A DNA stretch of 64,000 nucleotides from Acidibrevibacterium fodinaquatile. GTDB lineage: Bacteria > Pseudomonadota > Alphaproteobacteria > Acetobacterales > Acetobacteraceae. The stretch covers positions 2,983,501-3,047,500 of the forward strand of contig NZ_CP029176.1 of the NCBI RefSeq assembly GCF_003352165.1, given 5' to 3'. Made by a program: the position numbers and the translations under genes. Shown piece by piece: positions 18,267-28,522 of this stretch (its first letter is position 1; every line of letters begins with the position of its first letter). The notes under the pieces are model-generated. The model made no database searches and had not been told where the DNA came from. It was given only the letters and a program-made list of their open reading frames with translations.

Positions 18267-19826
18267 ATGAGGCAACCGCTGACCATCGGGGAGATGCTCT
18301 CCGTCCATGCCCGCTTGTTCCCCGATCGCATCGGCGCCCGCGATCTCGAGCGCGCGGTGACGTTCCAGCAATGGAACCAGCGTGCCCGCCGCCTCGCCAA
18401 CGCCCTTCTCGGCTTGGGTCTCGCCAAAGGCGACCGCGTCGCCATCCTCGCCTATAATCGGCTCGAGTGGGCCGAAATCTACGCCGCCACCGCGAAAGCC
18501 GGCCTGATCGCCGTCCCGATCAATTTTCGCCTGAGCGGCCCCGAAATCGCCTATGTCGTGGAGAATGCCGAAGCCGCGGCGTTAATCGTCGAGGACGCCT
18601 TCATCGGCGTCGTGGAAGAGATCCGCGCGGATCTCGCACGCGCGGCGAGCACGATCATTCATATCGGCAAAAGCACCGCTGCGGCGGGATTTCACGCCTA
18701 TGAGGCGCTAATCGCGGCCGCGGCGGACGGCGAGCCAGCGCAGACGGTCTCACCCAGCGATCCGTGGACGCTGATGTATACCTCGGGCACCACTGGCCGG
18801 CCTAAGGGCGTCGTCCGCAGCCACCAATCGGCGATGCTTTTGTCGCTGGTGACCGACATCGAACTTGGGCTGCACCGGGCGGAACGCGCGCTCCTCGTGA
18901 TGCCGATGTGTCATGCCAATTCGCTCAATTTCTTCGGCGCCTTCACCTATTGCGGCGCCGAGACGGCGATTTATTCCCGTCGCAGCTTCGATCCCGAGCA
19001 TTGCGTGCGCACCCTCGCCGAAAGCGGCGCGACCTTCACTTCGCTGGTGCCGACGCACTACATCATGATGCTCGGGCTTTCTTCGGCAACTTCCTTGCAA
19101 TGGGATTTGAGCCGGGTTGCCAAGCTGATGATCTCGTCTGCCCCGGCCCGCCAGGACACCAAGCGGGCGGTCATGGCGATGTTTCGCAACTCGGGCCTTT
19201 TTGAGCTTTATGGCTCGAGCGAGGCGGGGTGGGTCACGATGCTGCGCCCGGAGGAACAATTCACCAAGCTCGGCTCGGTCGGGCGCGAATGCGTTGGTGC
19301 CGCGCCGATCAAGATTCTCGACGAGGCCGGCCGCGAGGTTCCCGACGGCGAGGCCGGCGAGCTTTATTCCAACAATCCGCATACGTTCGATTGCTATTGG
19401 AAACTGCCCGAAAAAACCGCCGAGGCGTTTCGCGGTGATTACTGCACGGTCGGCGACATGGCGCGGCGCGATGAAGATGGCTACATCTATCTCGTCGATC
19501 GCAAAAGCAACATGATCATCTCGGGCGGCGAAAACGTCTATCCTTCCGAGGTCGAGGCGATCCTCGGCGCCCACCCTGCGGTTCGTGATGTCGCGGTGAT
19601 CGGCTTGCCGGATGAGAAATGGGGCGAGCGCGTGCATGCCGTTGTCATCGTCCATGACGGCGCCCGCGTGAGCGAGGCCGAGCTGCTCGCCTGGTGCAAG
19701 GACCGCCTCGCCGGCTACAAACGCCCCCGCTCATGCTCCTTCCTGCGCGAGGAGGAGATGCCGCGCACGGCGACGGGAAAAATCCTCCATCGCGTGCTCA
19801 AGACGAAATTTCCGAGCAATGGATAA
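18267..19826 (+). CDS. Acyl-CoA synthetase (AMP-forming, ANL family)
   Basis: 519-aa acyl-CoA ligase that activates a carboxylic acid with ATP and CoA. The P-loop is TSGTTGRPKG (172-181), A5 is ELYGSSEAGW, A7/A8 are VGDMARRDEDGYIYLVDRK and MIISGGENVYPSEVE, and the catalytic Lys is in PRTATGKILHRVLK. ATG 18267 has GGAGGG nine bases upstream. A frame open from 18171 overlaps the MFS gene and is rejected. Substrate unknown, but the adjacent ThDP enzyme suggests a 2-hydroxy or 2-oxo acid. Confidence 0.92.
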   Translation: MRQPLTIGEMLSVHARLFPDRIGARDLERAVTFQQWNQRARRLANALLGLGLAKGDRVAILAYNRLEWAEIYAATAKAGLIAVPINFRLSGPEIAYVVENAEAAALIVEDAFIGVVEEIRADLARAASTIIHIGKSTAAAGFHAYEALIAAAADGEPAQTVSPSDPWTLMYTSGTTGRPKGVVRSHQSAMLLSLVTDIELGLHRAERALLVMPMCHANSLNFFGAFTYCGAETAIYSRRSFDPEHCVRTLAESGATFTSLVPTHYIMMLGLSSATSLQWDLSRVAKLMISSAPARQDTKRAVMAMFRNSGLFELYGSSEAGWVTMLRPEEQFTKLGSVGRECVGAAPIKILDEAGREVPDGEAGELYSNNPHTFDCYWKLPEKTAEAFRGDYCTVGDMARRDEDGYIYLVDRKSNMIISGGENVYPSEVEAILGAHPAVRDVAVIGLPDEKWGERVHAVVIVHDGARVSEAELLAWCKDRLAGYKRPRSCSFLREEEMPRTATGKILHRVLKTKFPSNG

Positions 19827-19860
19827 AGCGCCTCCCCGGGAACATGAGAGTAAACCCATA

Positions 19861-21573
19861 ATGACCATCGACCCAGACAGCGTTGCCGCCCTGATCGCCC
19901 GGCTGCTCAAGCGGCGCGGTGTGGAGCGCGTTTTTGCGCTTTGCGGCGGCCATATCATGCCGATCTGGATGCGCCTCGACGCCGAGGGCATCGCGATCAT
20001 CGATGTCCGCGACGAGCGGGCGGCGGTGCACATGGCGCAGGCCCATGCCGAGCTTACCGGCGGCCTCGGCGTCGCGCTCGTGACTGCGGGGCCTGGCGTC
20101 ACCAACGCCATGACCGGCATCGCCAATGCCCATGTCTCGCGCGCTCCGGTTCTGGTCATCTCCGGCACCAACCCAATGGCGCAGGAGAATCGTGGTGGCC
20201 TGCAAGACCTCGACCACACGTTGCTGGTCCGCGCGATGACGCGTTATGCCCGCACCGTGCGTGACCCAGCACTCGCACTGGCCGAACTCGATGAGGCCAT
20301 CGCCCGTGCCTTTGGCGAAGGCGGCGAGCCGGGCCCGTCCTATATCGATTTCCCGGTCGATGTCGTGCGCCGCTCAGTGCCGAAACCGCTGCAACGCGAA
20401 GAGCATCTTCGCGCCAAGCTCCGGCCGGTGATACCGCCCGACCCGGCGCGGATCGCCGAGGCGGTCGAGCTCTTGTGGAATGCAACCCGCGTGCTCGTTA
20501 TCTCCGGGCGCGGCGCGCGCGGCGCCGGCCCAGAGCTGGTGACGCTTCTCGATCGGCTCGGTGCCCTCTATCTCGACACCGGCGAAAGCCGCGGTCTGGT
20601 GCCCGATACCCACCCTTCCGTCGTCGCCGCGATGCGCGGGACGGTAATGGGAGAGACGGATGTTGTGGTGACGATCGGGCGGCGGCTCGATTTTCAACTC
20701 GCCTATGGCTCGCCTGCGGTGTTTGGCGAGGCACGCTTTGTTCGTATCGGTGACGTGCCGGGCGAGCTTCGCGACAACCGTCGCGGTGATATCGAGATCC
20801 TGGCAACCCCAGTGGCGGCCCTTCGCGCTTTGATCGCCGCGGCCGGCAACCGAGCGTCGGCGATCGATCGGGCGTGGGCGGAAAAATTGCGCGCGGGCCA
20901 TGAGGCGCGGGCGCGAAAGCTCCGTCACGCGATGACGACGGCTCCGGCCGGAAGCGATGGCAAACTGCATCCAAACCGGGTGCTGGCGGCGCTACAGGAA
21001 GCGATCGGCGAGACGGCGATCGCGATCATCGACGGCGGCGATTTCCTGAGCTTCGCCCGCGTCGGGCTTTCCGCGCCGATGATGCTCGACCCGGGTCCGT
21101 TCGGCTGCATCGGCGTCGGCGTGCCCTATGGCATTGCGGCGAGCCTCGCTTTCCCCGACCGCCCGGTGGTGGTTGCAACCGGTGATGGCGCCTTTGGCTT
21201 CAATGCCATCGAGATCGACACCGCCGTCCGCCATAAAGCTCCAGTGCTGATCATCGTCGCCAATAATGGCGCCTGGCAGATAGAGGTGCATGACCAGACG
21301 GTGACCTACGGCAAAATCGTCGGAACAAAGCTACAATCGAGCGACTATGCGGCGATGGCGCGCGCCTTTGGCATGCATGCCGAGCGGGTGGAGACGGAGG
21401 ATCAGCTCAAGCCCGCGATCGAACGCGCCCTCGCCCAGCGCCCGGCGCTCCTCGATGTCGTCGTCACCCCCGACGCCGTCTCATCGGATGCCAAGACCGG
21501 ACTTGCCTGGGTTCCAGACCTGCAGCCACTCGCGGCTTGGGACGAGGCGGAGCGGCGCTGGCGCAGCGGCTGA
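19861..21573 (+). CDS. ThDP-dependent enzyme (2-hydroxyacyl-CoA lyase / acetolactate synthase superfamily)
   Basis: 570-aa thiamine-diphosphate enzyme with the three expected domains. The catalytic Glu is E52 (RDERAAVHMAQAHAELTG). The ThDP-Mg motif is GDGAFGFN from residue 441 to NNGAWQIEV about 30 residues later. The ligase partner 34 bp upstream makes an acyl-CoA substrate likely, so 2-hydroxyacyl-CoA lyase or oxalyl-CoA decarboxylase activity is more plausible than valine biosynthesis; that is inference. No small regulatory subunit follows. Last gene before the mobile island. Confidence 0.82.
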   Translation: MTIDPDSVAALIARLLKRRGVERVFALCGGHIMPIWMRLDAEGIAIIDVRDERAAVHMAQAHAELTGGLGVALVTAGPGVTNAMTGIANAHVSRAPVLVISGTNPMAQENRGGLQDLDHTLLVRAMTRYARTVRDPALALAELDEAIARAFGEGGEPGPSYIDFPVDVVRRSVPKPLQREEHLRAKLRPVIPPDPARIAEAVELLWNATRVLVISGRGARGAGPELVTLLDRLGALYLDTGESRGLVPDTHPSVVAAMRGTVMGETDVVVTIGRRLDFQLAYGSPAVFGEARFVRIGDVPGELRDNRRGDIEILATPVAALRALIAAAGNRASAIDRAWAEKLRAGHEARARKLRHAMTTAPAGSDGKLHPNRVLAALQEAIGETAIAIIDGGDFLSFARVGLSAPMMLDPGPFGCIGVGVPYGIAASLAFPDRPVVVATGDGAFGFNAIEIDTAVRHKAPVLIIVANNGAWQIEVHDQTVTYGKIVGTKLQSSDYAAMARAFGMHAERVETEDQLKPAIERALAQRPALLDVVVTPDAVSSDAKTGLAWVPDLQPLAAWDEAERRWRSG

Positions 21574-21645
21574 ATGACGCGCGGGCGCCTCAATGCCTGT
21601 TATGCAGCGCTTGTCATGCCACGCCCGTCAAGCGGCGTCCGTTAA

Positions 21646-21912
21646 GGAACCTCTGAACAGCGCAATTTTTGCCCCTGCATCTGTCGGGCGAACGGCGTTT
21701 GGTGGCCTGGCGCCTCGAATTTATGGTGATTTTTGGCTTTCCGAGGCTTCCAGCGCCCTTTGTCGGGATGCTGGACAGACTCCCGCCCCCGAACCTCATC
21801 CGGCCGGTGTGATCACCCGCCGTGCACTGTACAGGTTCACCAGCGCAAACCGGCTGAACAGGTGCTGTTCATTCTTGAACAACCCGCGATACCGCGCCTT
21901 CGTATTGTCCCC
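21646..21912 (-). pseudogene. IS5-family transposase remnant (C-terminus and one IS end)
   Basis: The minus strand from 21912 to the TGA at 21796 encodes the transposase tail KARYRGLFKNEQHLFSRFAL followed by VNLYSARRVITPAG. This is the usual end of IS5-group DDE transposases. The downstream part to about 21646 (GGAACCTCTGAACAGCG) looks like the IS terminus. The 5' portion is gone; it is joined directly to an integrase remnant. Marks the left edge of the island. Confidence 0.65.
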
Positions 21913-21919
21913 CGTCAGC

Positions 21920-22250
21920 GCCGCAACAGAGAGCCGAGGCCGAGCGCGGCGACGGATATTTCCAAGCGGTCAAGCCGATTTGGGCACGAGCGATCGAGAA
22001 AGCGAAGCTGAAGGGGGTCACACCGCATACGCTGCGGCACACCATGGGCTCGATCGCGATCTCGACCGGCGAGGCGATGGCATTGACAGGCGCCATTCGG
22101 GGCAATTCCAACCCGCGCTCCATCGCGATCTACGCCCATGTTCAGACGGACCCATCCCGTCGTGCCGCAAACCGCGTGACCGAAAAAATCGCCGCCGCGC
22201 CGCGCCAGGTATGGCCGTCGCCGGCCTCTTGTCCCCCGCCCCGACCCTGA
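21920..22250 (+). pseudogene. Tyrosine integrase remnant (C-terminal catalytic part)
   Basis: An open frame without start encodes GDGYFQAVKPIWARAIEKAK, then VTPHTLRHTMGSIAIS (the H-x-L-R-H box) and IAIYAHVQTDP with the nucleophile Tyr region. It is the last third of a phage/island-type integrase. The upstream catalytic part is replaced by the IS5 remnant. Probably the former integrase of the island that starts here. An in-frame stop lies at 22248. Confidence 0.7.
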
Positions 22251-22296
22251 AGGCAGCTGCGGACGGCAAGTTCATGATTGTGGTATAAGCCTCGCG

Positions 22297-23162
22297 ATGA
22301 CCCTGTTCGAGAACATCAAGCCGGGCGCCCGGCTCCGCGGCCTGGACGGCGGCGGCATCGCCGAGATCGTGCAGGTCGCGCGCTTCGGGGCAGATGCGCT
22401 CAACCTGGTCTTTCGGGTCAATGGCCGCGTCGCGGAACGTCTTGTCTATCGCGGCGAGGAAACCGCTTTCGAACTCGTCGAGGCCGGCCGGGCTCTGGGC
22501 TTTGACGCCGACGGCGGACTGCTCCGGCTGGCCTCGGAGGCCTACCGGATCCGCCTCGCCCACCTTTTCGACCCCTACCTGGCCGTTAGCGCCTCCCAGA
22601 TCGAGGCGCTGCCCCACCAGATCACTGCGGTCTATGGCGAGATGTTGCCCCGCCAGCCGCTCCGCTTCCTCCTCGCCGATGACCCGGGCGCGGGCAAGAC
22701 CATCATGGCGGGGCTGCTGATCAAGGAACTCCTGATCCGCGGTGATCTGGATCGCTGCCTGATCGTGGCGCCCGGCAGCCTGGTCGAGCAGTGGCAGGAC
22801 GAACTCTCCGAGAAGTTCGGGCTGCGCTTCGACGCGCTGACCCGTGATCAGATCGAGGCCTCCGTCACTGGCAACCCCTTCGCCGAGTGCCGCCGGCTGA
22901 TCATGCGGCTCGACATGGCCGCCCGCTCGGACGAGCTGAAGGCAAAGCTTGTCGCCGCGCCCGAATGGGACCTCGTGATCTGCGACGAGGCGCACCGGAT
23001 GTCGGCCTCCTATTTCGGGGGCGAGGTCAAGGAAACCCAGCGCCACAAGCTCGGCAAGCTGCTTGGCACCCGCACCCGCAACCTGCTGCTGATGTCGGCG
23101 ACCCCACACAACGGTAAGGAGGCCGATTTCCAGCTCTTCATGGGGCTATTGGATGCTGACCG
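22297..23162 (+). pseudogene. SNF2/DEAD-type helicase, N-terminal part, split by IS21
   Basis: N-terminal 288 codons of a superfamily 2 helicase. Walker A is ADDPGAGKTIMAGLLIKELL (conserved part DDPGAGKT), the DEAH box is VICDEAHRMSA, and motif III is LLLMSATPHNG. The frame is broken at DADR by an IS21 element with a 7-bp target duplication. Joining 22297-23162 to 25813-28450 restores a single 1167-aa frame. A TATAAG box at 22284-22289 is only 7 bp before the ATG, so transcription could be nearly leaderless. First gene of the defence-like string. Confidence 0.88.
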
Positions 23163-23340
23163 TGCAGATTCCGACGGAAGCCGGCCGGGGATTCCGATTT
23201 GATGTCGGCCAGCGTTCCGATTTGAAGCCGGCCACCATTCCGATTTAATTCCGGCCACCTGGCGGGGATTTTTCAGCGTTTTCGGCTGGGTCAGCAACTC
23301 GGGCAACTGTCCTCTCGTTACCATCAACGAGGAGGGCTGG

Positions 23341-24882
23341 ATGCCGGCGAAGAGAGAGCTGACGATGCGGCAGATACGACAAACCTTACGGCTGGCCAGT
23401 GACGGCATCAGCGCCAGGGCGATGGGGCGGATGCTGGGCGTGGCGCGGAGCACGATCCAGGACAATCTGAAGCGGGCGCAGGCAGCGGGGCTGGCGTGGC
23501 CGTTGCCGGCCGACCTCAGTGATGCGGTTTTGGAGGAGCGGCTGTTTGCCCGCAGCGGCGCGCCGCGGGGGGTGCGCCGGCGCGCCGAGCCGGTCTGGAG
23601 CGAGCTGGTCTGCGAGCTCAAGCGCCCGGGCGTGAACCTGATGGTGCTGTGGGAGGAATATCGCGCCGGGCATCCGGAAGGGTACAGCTACAGCCGGTTC
23701 TGCGATTTGTTCAGGGAGTTCGAGGCACGGCTGTCACCGGTCATGCGCCAGGAGCACCGGGCGGGCGACAAGGTGTTCGTCGATTATTCCGGCAAAAAGT
23801 TGGGCATCACCGATCCCGCAACTGGCATCGTGCGCATGGCGGAGATTTTTGTCGCGGTGCTGGGCGCGTCGAACTACACCTACGCGGAGGCGAGCTGGAC
23901 CCAGACGCTGCCGGATTGGATCGGCGCGCATAGCCGCATGTTCCGGTTTTTTGGCGGCGTGCCGCGGCTGATCGTGCCGGATAATCTGAAGTCCGGCGTC
24001 AACAAGGCGTCGTTCTACGATCCAGAGATCAACCTGAGCTATGGCCGGATGGCCTCGCATTACGGTGTTGGTGTTTTGCCGGCCCGGCCGCGGCGCCCGA
24101 AGGACAAGGCGAAGGTGGAAGCCGGTGTCCGCTTTGCCCAGAGCTACATTCTGGGCCGGTTGCGCCAGCAGACTTTCTTCTCTCTGGCTGAAGCCAACCA
24201 GGCGATTGCCGGCATGGTGGAGCGGATCAACGCGCATGTCATGCGCAGGCTCGGCGTCAGCCGGCGGCATTTGTTCGAGACGATCGAACGCCAGGCTTTG
24301 GCGGCATTGCCAGAGACCGACCATGAGTTTGCGGAGTGGGGTTTTGCCCGCGTCTCGCTGGATTATCATGTCGAGGTCTGCGGCTTTTTCTACTCGGTGC
24401 CGCATCAGCTGATCCGCCAGCAAGTCGATACCCGCGCCACCGAGCGGATGGTTGAGATCTTCCACCAAGGCAAGCGGGTCGCGGTGCATCAGCGCCGCTA
24501 TGGCGGTCCAAGGCACGGCACTGCCCCTGAGCATATGCCGAGCGCGCACCGGCGCTACGCCGCATGGACGCCGGAGCGGTTCCGCTCATGGGGCGCATCG
24601 ATCGGCCCGCAGACCGAGGGGCTGATCATCGCCATCCTCGCCAACCGGCCGCATCCGGAACAGGGGTTTCGGACATGCCTTGGCATCCTGCGGCTGTTCA
24701 AGGAGTTGGACCGTCCGCGCGCCGAGGCGGTGGCGGCCCGAGCGGTCGCCTTTGGCGCGTTCAACTACAAGAGCATTGCCTCGATCATCGCCAGCAAGCT
24801 CGACCAGACGGCCAGCCCGCCAGATGAGGCGCAGGCGGTGCTGACCCACAGCAATCTGCGCGGCGCCGAATATTTTCACTGA
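23341..24882 (+). CDS. istA: IS21 transposase IstA
   Basis: 513-aa DDE transposase of IS21. An N-terminal helix-turn-helix (MRQIRQTLRLASDGISARAM) precedes the catalytic core. The DDE residues are in VFVDYSGKKL, LIVPDNLKSGV and KDKAKVEAGVRFA. The C-terminal part (Mu-type beta barrel) ends with a region contacting IstB. Followed 21 bp later by istB in the same operon. Appears intact. Confidence 0.95.
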   Translation: MPAKRELTMRQIRQTLRLASDGISARAMGRMLGVARSTIQDNLKRAQAAGLAWPLPADLSDAVLEERLFARSGAPRGVRRRAEPVWSELVCELKRPGVNLMVLWEEYRAGHPEGYSYSRFCDLFREFEARLSPVMRQEHRAGDKVFVDYSGKKLGITDPATGIVRMAEIFVAVLGASNYTYAEASWTQTLPDWIGAHSRMFRFFGGVPRLIVPDNLKSGVNKASFYDPEINLSYGRMASHYGVGVLPARPRRPKDKAKVEAGVRFAQSYILGRLRQQTFFSLAEANQAIAGMVERINAHVMRRLGVSRRHLFETIERQALAALPETDHEFAEWGFARVSLDYHVEVCGFFYSVPHQLIRQQVDTRATERMVEIFHQGKRVAVHQRRYGGPRHGTAPEHMPSAHRRYAAWTPERFRSWGASIGPQTEGLIIAILANRPHPEQGFRTCLGILRLFKELDRPRAEAVAARAVAFGAFNYKSIASIIASKLDQTASPPDEAQAVLTHSNLRGAEYFH

Positions 24883-24903
24883 TTTCCACTGAAAGGAACA
24901 AGC

Positions 24904-25656
24904 ATGCTCACCCACCCGACCCTCGACCTGCTGCACAAACTCGGCCTGCACGGCATGGCCAAAGCCTTCAAGGACCTCGACGCCCGGCCGGAGGTTGCCG
25001 GTTTGGCCCATGGCGAATGGCTGGCTTTATTGCTCGAGCACGAGGCCACGTTGCGACAGCAGAAACGCTTCGAGAGCCGCGCCCGCGCGGCCAAATTGCG
25101 CCAGTCCGCCAGCGTCGAGGATGTCGATTACCGCGCCCCGCGCGGCCTCGACCGGGCACAGTTCCTGAAACTCGCCAGCTGTGACTGGGTGCGCGCCCGG
25201 CATAATCTGCTCATTACCGGCCCCTGCGGGGTCGGCAAAAGCTGGCTGGCCTGCGCGCTGGGCCAGAAGGCTTGCCGCGAGGATCTCTCGACCGCCTATC
25301 ACCGGGTGTCGCGGCTGTTCTCTGCCCTGGCGCTGGCCCGCGCCGATGGCCGTTACGCCAGAACACTGCGCCAGATCGCCAGGCTCGACCTGTTGATTTT
25401 GGACGATTGGGGCCCCGAGACCCTGAACGCGGACCAACGCCGCGATCTGCTGGAAATTATCGATGACCGCCACGAGATGCGCTCCGTCATCATCACCAGC
25501 CAAGTGCCGGTCGAGCGCTGGTACGAAATCATCGGCGATCCCACCATCGCCGACGCCATCCTCGACCGCCTCGTCCACAACGCCTACCGCATCGAACTCA
25601 CCGGCGAGAGCCTCCGTAAAAAGCGCGATCCGGCACCGGCCCACGCCCGAACTTGA
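24904..25656 (+). CDS. istB: IS21 helper ATPase IstB
   Basis: 250-aa AAA+ ATPase that assembles with IstA for target choice and transposition. Walker A is GPCGVGKSWLACALG, Walker B is LLILDDWG, and sensor I lies in [25 protein letters not shown] box precedes the ATG. Appears intact, so the element may still be active. Confidence 0.95.
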   Translation: MLTHPTLDLLHKLGLHGMAKAFKDLDARPEVAGLAHGEWLALLLEHEATLRQQKRFESRARAAKLRQSASVEDVDYRAPRGLDRAQFLKLASCDWVRARHNLLITGPCGVGKSWLACALGQKACREDLSTAYHRVSRLFSALALARADGRYARTLRQIARLDLLILDDWGPETLNADQRRDLLEIIDDRHEMRSVIITSQVPVERWYEIIGDPTIADAILDRLVHNAYRIELTGESLRKKRDPAPAHART

Positions 25657-25812
25657 CCCAAAACAAGGACACGATAATCATTCAACCAGACCCAACCGAA
25701 GACGCTCAGGTGGCCGGCTTCAAATCGGAACCCCGGCCGGCTTCAGTTCGGAAGCAGTGGCCGGCTTCAAGTTGGAATGCATGGCCGACTTCATCGGAAT
25801 CCGCACTGACCG

Positions 25813-28450
25813 CTTTGAGGGACGGTTCCGCGAAGGCGTCCACAAGGCCGATGTCTCGGACATGATGCGCCGGCTCACCAAGGAGGAGCTCTACCGCTTC
25901 GACGGCACGCCGCTATTCCCTGAACGCCGCGCCTATACGGCCAGCTACGAACTCTCTCCGCTGGAAGCCGATCTCTATCAGGCCGTCACCACCTATGTGC
26001 GCGAGGAGATGAACCGCGCCGACCGCAACGCTGACGGCGCACGACGGAACAATGTCGGCTTCGCTCTGCAGATTTTGCAGCGACGCCTCGCTTCCTCGCC
26101 GGCTGCCATCCATCGCTCGCTTGAGCGGCGGCGCAAGCGCCTGGAAGACCGGCTACGCGAGGAGCGGATCGGGCGCGACACCGCCGCCGCGAAGCTGACG
26201 CCCGGCCCCGTGCTCCCCGCCTATGATCCGGACGAGATCGACGAGGCGCCCGGCGCGGAGGCCGAGGCGCTTGAGGAAAAGATCGTCGATTCGGCGACCG
26301 CCGCGCAGACGCTGATGGAACTGGACGCGGAGATCACGATCCTCAAGGATCTCGAGGCCCGCGCACTCCGGCTGAAACTCTCCGGCCAAGACGCCAAATG
26401 GCGCGAGCTCGAAAGCATTCTCGACGAGCCGATCATGCTCGATGCGGCCTCGGGCCTGCGCCGGAAGATCCTGATTTTCACCGAGCCCAAGGACACGCTC
26501 GACTATCTCGCGGACAAGATCCGTGGCCGCGTAGGCGACGCCCAGTCCGTCGTCGTCATTCACGGCGGCATCGCCCGCGAGGCTCGCCGTGCCGCCATCG
26601 CCGCCTTCAACAGCGATCCGGTGGTCCGGGTGATGATCGCCAACGATGCCGCCGGCGAGGGGGTGAACCTCCAGCGCGGCGCGCATCTGATGGTCAACTA
26701 TGACCTGCCCTGGAACCCCAACCGGCTCGAGCAGCGCTTCGGCCGCATCCACCGCATCGGCCAGACCGAGATCTGCCATCTCTGGAATCTCTGCGCCACC
26801 AACACCCGCGAAGGCGAGGTTTATCGACGGCTTCTGGATAAGCTGGAGGAAGCGCGAAAGGCCCTCGGCGGCAAAGTTTACGACGTGCTTGGCGAACTCT
26901 TCGAAGGCCAGGCTCTGCGTGACCTGCTCGTTGACGCGATCCGCTACGGCGAGCAGCCTGAGAAGAAGGCTGAGCTCTTCCGCAAGGTCGATGGCGCGGT
27001 GGACGTCGCTTCCATCGAACGGCTGGTGGCCGAGCGCAAGCTGACCTCCGAGGGCATGGACCCGAATGCGGTTGCCGCCATCCGCGAGGAGATGGAGCGC
27101 GCCCAGGCCCGCCGCCTGCAACCGCATTTCATCGGCGCCTTCTTCCGGGAAGCGTTCTCCACCCTCGGCGGGCGCATCCTTGAGCGCGAACGCGGCCGCT
27201 TCGAGATCACCCGAGTTCCGTCCATCCTGAAGGAACGCGACCGGCTGATCGGTCGCGGCGATCCGGTCTTGGACCGCTATGCCCGTGTCACCTTCGACAA
27301 GGCGCTGATCCCCGGCCAGCCGCAAGCCGAACTGCTGGCGCCCGGCCACCCGCTGCTAGACGCCGCGGTGGAGGTTGTGCTCGAGCGCTTTCAGCCGTTG
27401 CTTGGGCAGGGCGCCGTGCTGGTGGACGATGCCGATCTTGGCACTGCCCCGCGCCTGTTGCTTTATCTCGAGCATGCCATCCGCGATGGCCGCACGGCCA
27501 AGTCGGGCGAGCCGCGCGTCGTCTCCCAACGTCTCCAGTTCATCCACCTCGGCGAAGACGGCGGTGCTGCGGATGGCGGCTCGGCGCCCTATCTCGACTA
27601 CCGGCCGATTACAGAAGACGAGCGCGCGCTCGTCGCCGATGTGGTAGCGGCCCCTTGGCTCGGCGCCGGCGTCGAGCAGCGCGCCCTCGGCTTCGCGATC
27701 GCCGACCTCGTCCCTGCCCACCTTGACGAGGTGAAGCGGCGGCGGTTTGCCGAGATCGACAAGGTGGAGCGTGAAGTGCGCGCCCGCCTCACCCGCGAGA
27801 TCAACTATTGGGACGCCCGCGCCGCCCGCCTGCGTGAAGAAGAGCGGGCCGGCAAGGAGCAGCGCATCAACGCCACCAATGCCGAGGCAACCGCCCAGCG
27901 CCTCGTCGAGCGCCTGCACACCCGCCAGGCCGAACTCGATCGCGAGCGCCAGATCAGCGCCCTGCCGCCAGTGTTGCGCGGTGCCGCGCTGGTCATTCCA
28001 CGCGGCCTGCTTGACGCTCGCGCCGCCCCCTCGGCCGCCCCAAAAGTGGCGGGCTTTGCCGATGATCCTGATGCCCGCGCCGAGATCGAACGCCGTGCCA
28101 TGGAGGCGGTCATGGCCACCGAGCGCGAGCGGGGTTTTGATCCACGCGACGTCTCCGCCGAAAAGAAGGGCTGGGACATCGAGAGCCGGACGCCTTCCGG
28201 CCATCTCCGCTTCATCGAGGTGAAGGGGCGCCACGCGGAGGCGCGCGACGTGATCCTGACCAAGAACGAGATCCTCGCCTCGCTCAACGCGCCGGAGGCG
28301 TTTTTCCTCGCCATCGTGCGCGTCGATGCCGGCTTTGCCCACGCCCCCGTCTATGTCCAGCGCTTCTTCCAGCGCGAATTGGGCTTCGCCGAGACCGCCG
28401 TGGTGTTCAACCTGGACGACCTGCTTTCGCTTGCTGCCCCTGCCGCGTGA
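25813..28450 (+). pseudogene. SNF2 helicase, C-terminal part with DUF3883-like domain, split by IS21
   Basis: Second part of the split helicase, in frame from FEGRFREGVHKADVSDMMRR. Motif V/VI region: NDAAGEGVNLQRG and NRLEQRFGRIHRIGQTE, as in SNF2/RapA-like remodelers. A long coiled and charged region follows. The last ~110 residues, GWDIESRTPSGHLRFIEVKG and around, match DUF3883, a domain related to restriction-endonuclease folds (here the E-V-K of RFIEVKG). On its own this part has no natural start. Stop at 28448. In helicase-methylase-ATPase defence loci this protein is the helicase component. Confidence 0.87.
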
Positions 28451-28483
28451 GGCCGCCTATTCTCGACACGGTCCACCTTCTGT

Positions 28484-28508
28484 TCTATATCTTCCTTCGA
28501 TTTATAGA
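28484..28508. promoter_or_regulatory. Inverted repeat upstream of vapB, possible operator
   Basis: TCTATA and TATAGA arms separated by 13 bp, lying 15 bp before the vapB start in an AT-richer stretch. VapBC operons are usually autoregulated through such inverted repeats near the promoter. A short site, so support is modest. Confidence 0.4.
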
Positions 28509-28522
28509 CGCGGGAGGTCGAG

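Larger units (their letters stand above)
23163..25805 (+). mobile_element. IS21-family insertion sequence
   Basis: 2643-bp element with inverted ends: TGCAGATTCCGACGGA on the left and, read inward from the right, TGCGGATTCCGATGAA. It is flanked by the direct repeat CTGACCG (23156-23162 and 25806-25812). Each end carries several further copies of a GGCCGGCTTCAA-ATCGGAA-like motif, the multiple transposase sites typical of IS21. Contains istA and istB. It interrupts the helicase gene without frame loss if excised. Confidence 0.93.

Noticed and set aside
25463-28450. A 995-aa protein starting inside istB
   Set aside because: The first part is an out-of-frame reading of istB and the IS21 end. 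Only 25813-28450 is genuine helicase sequence.
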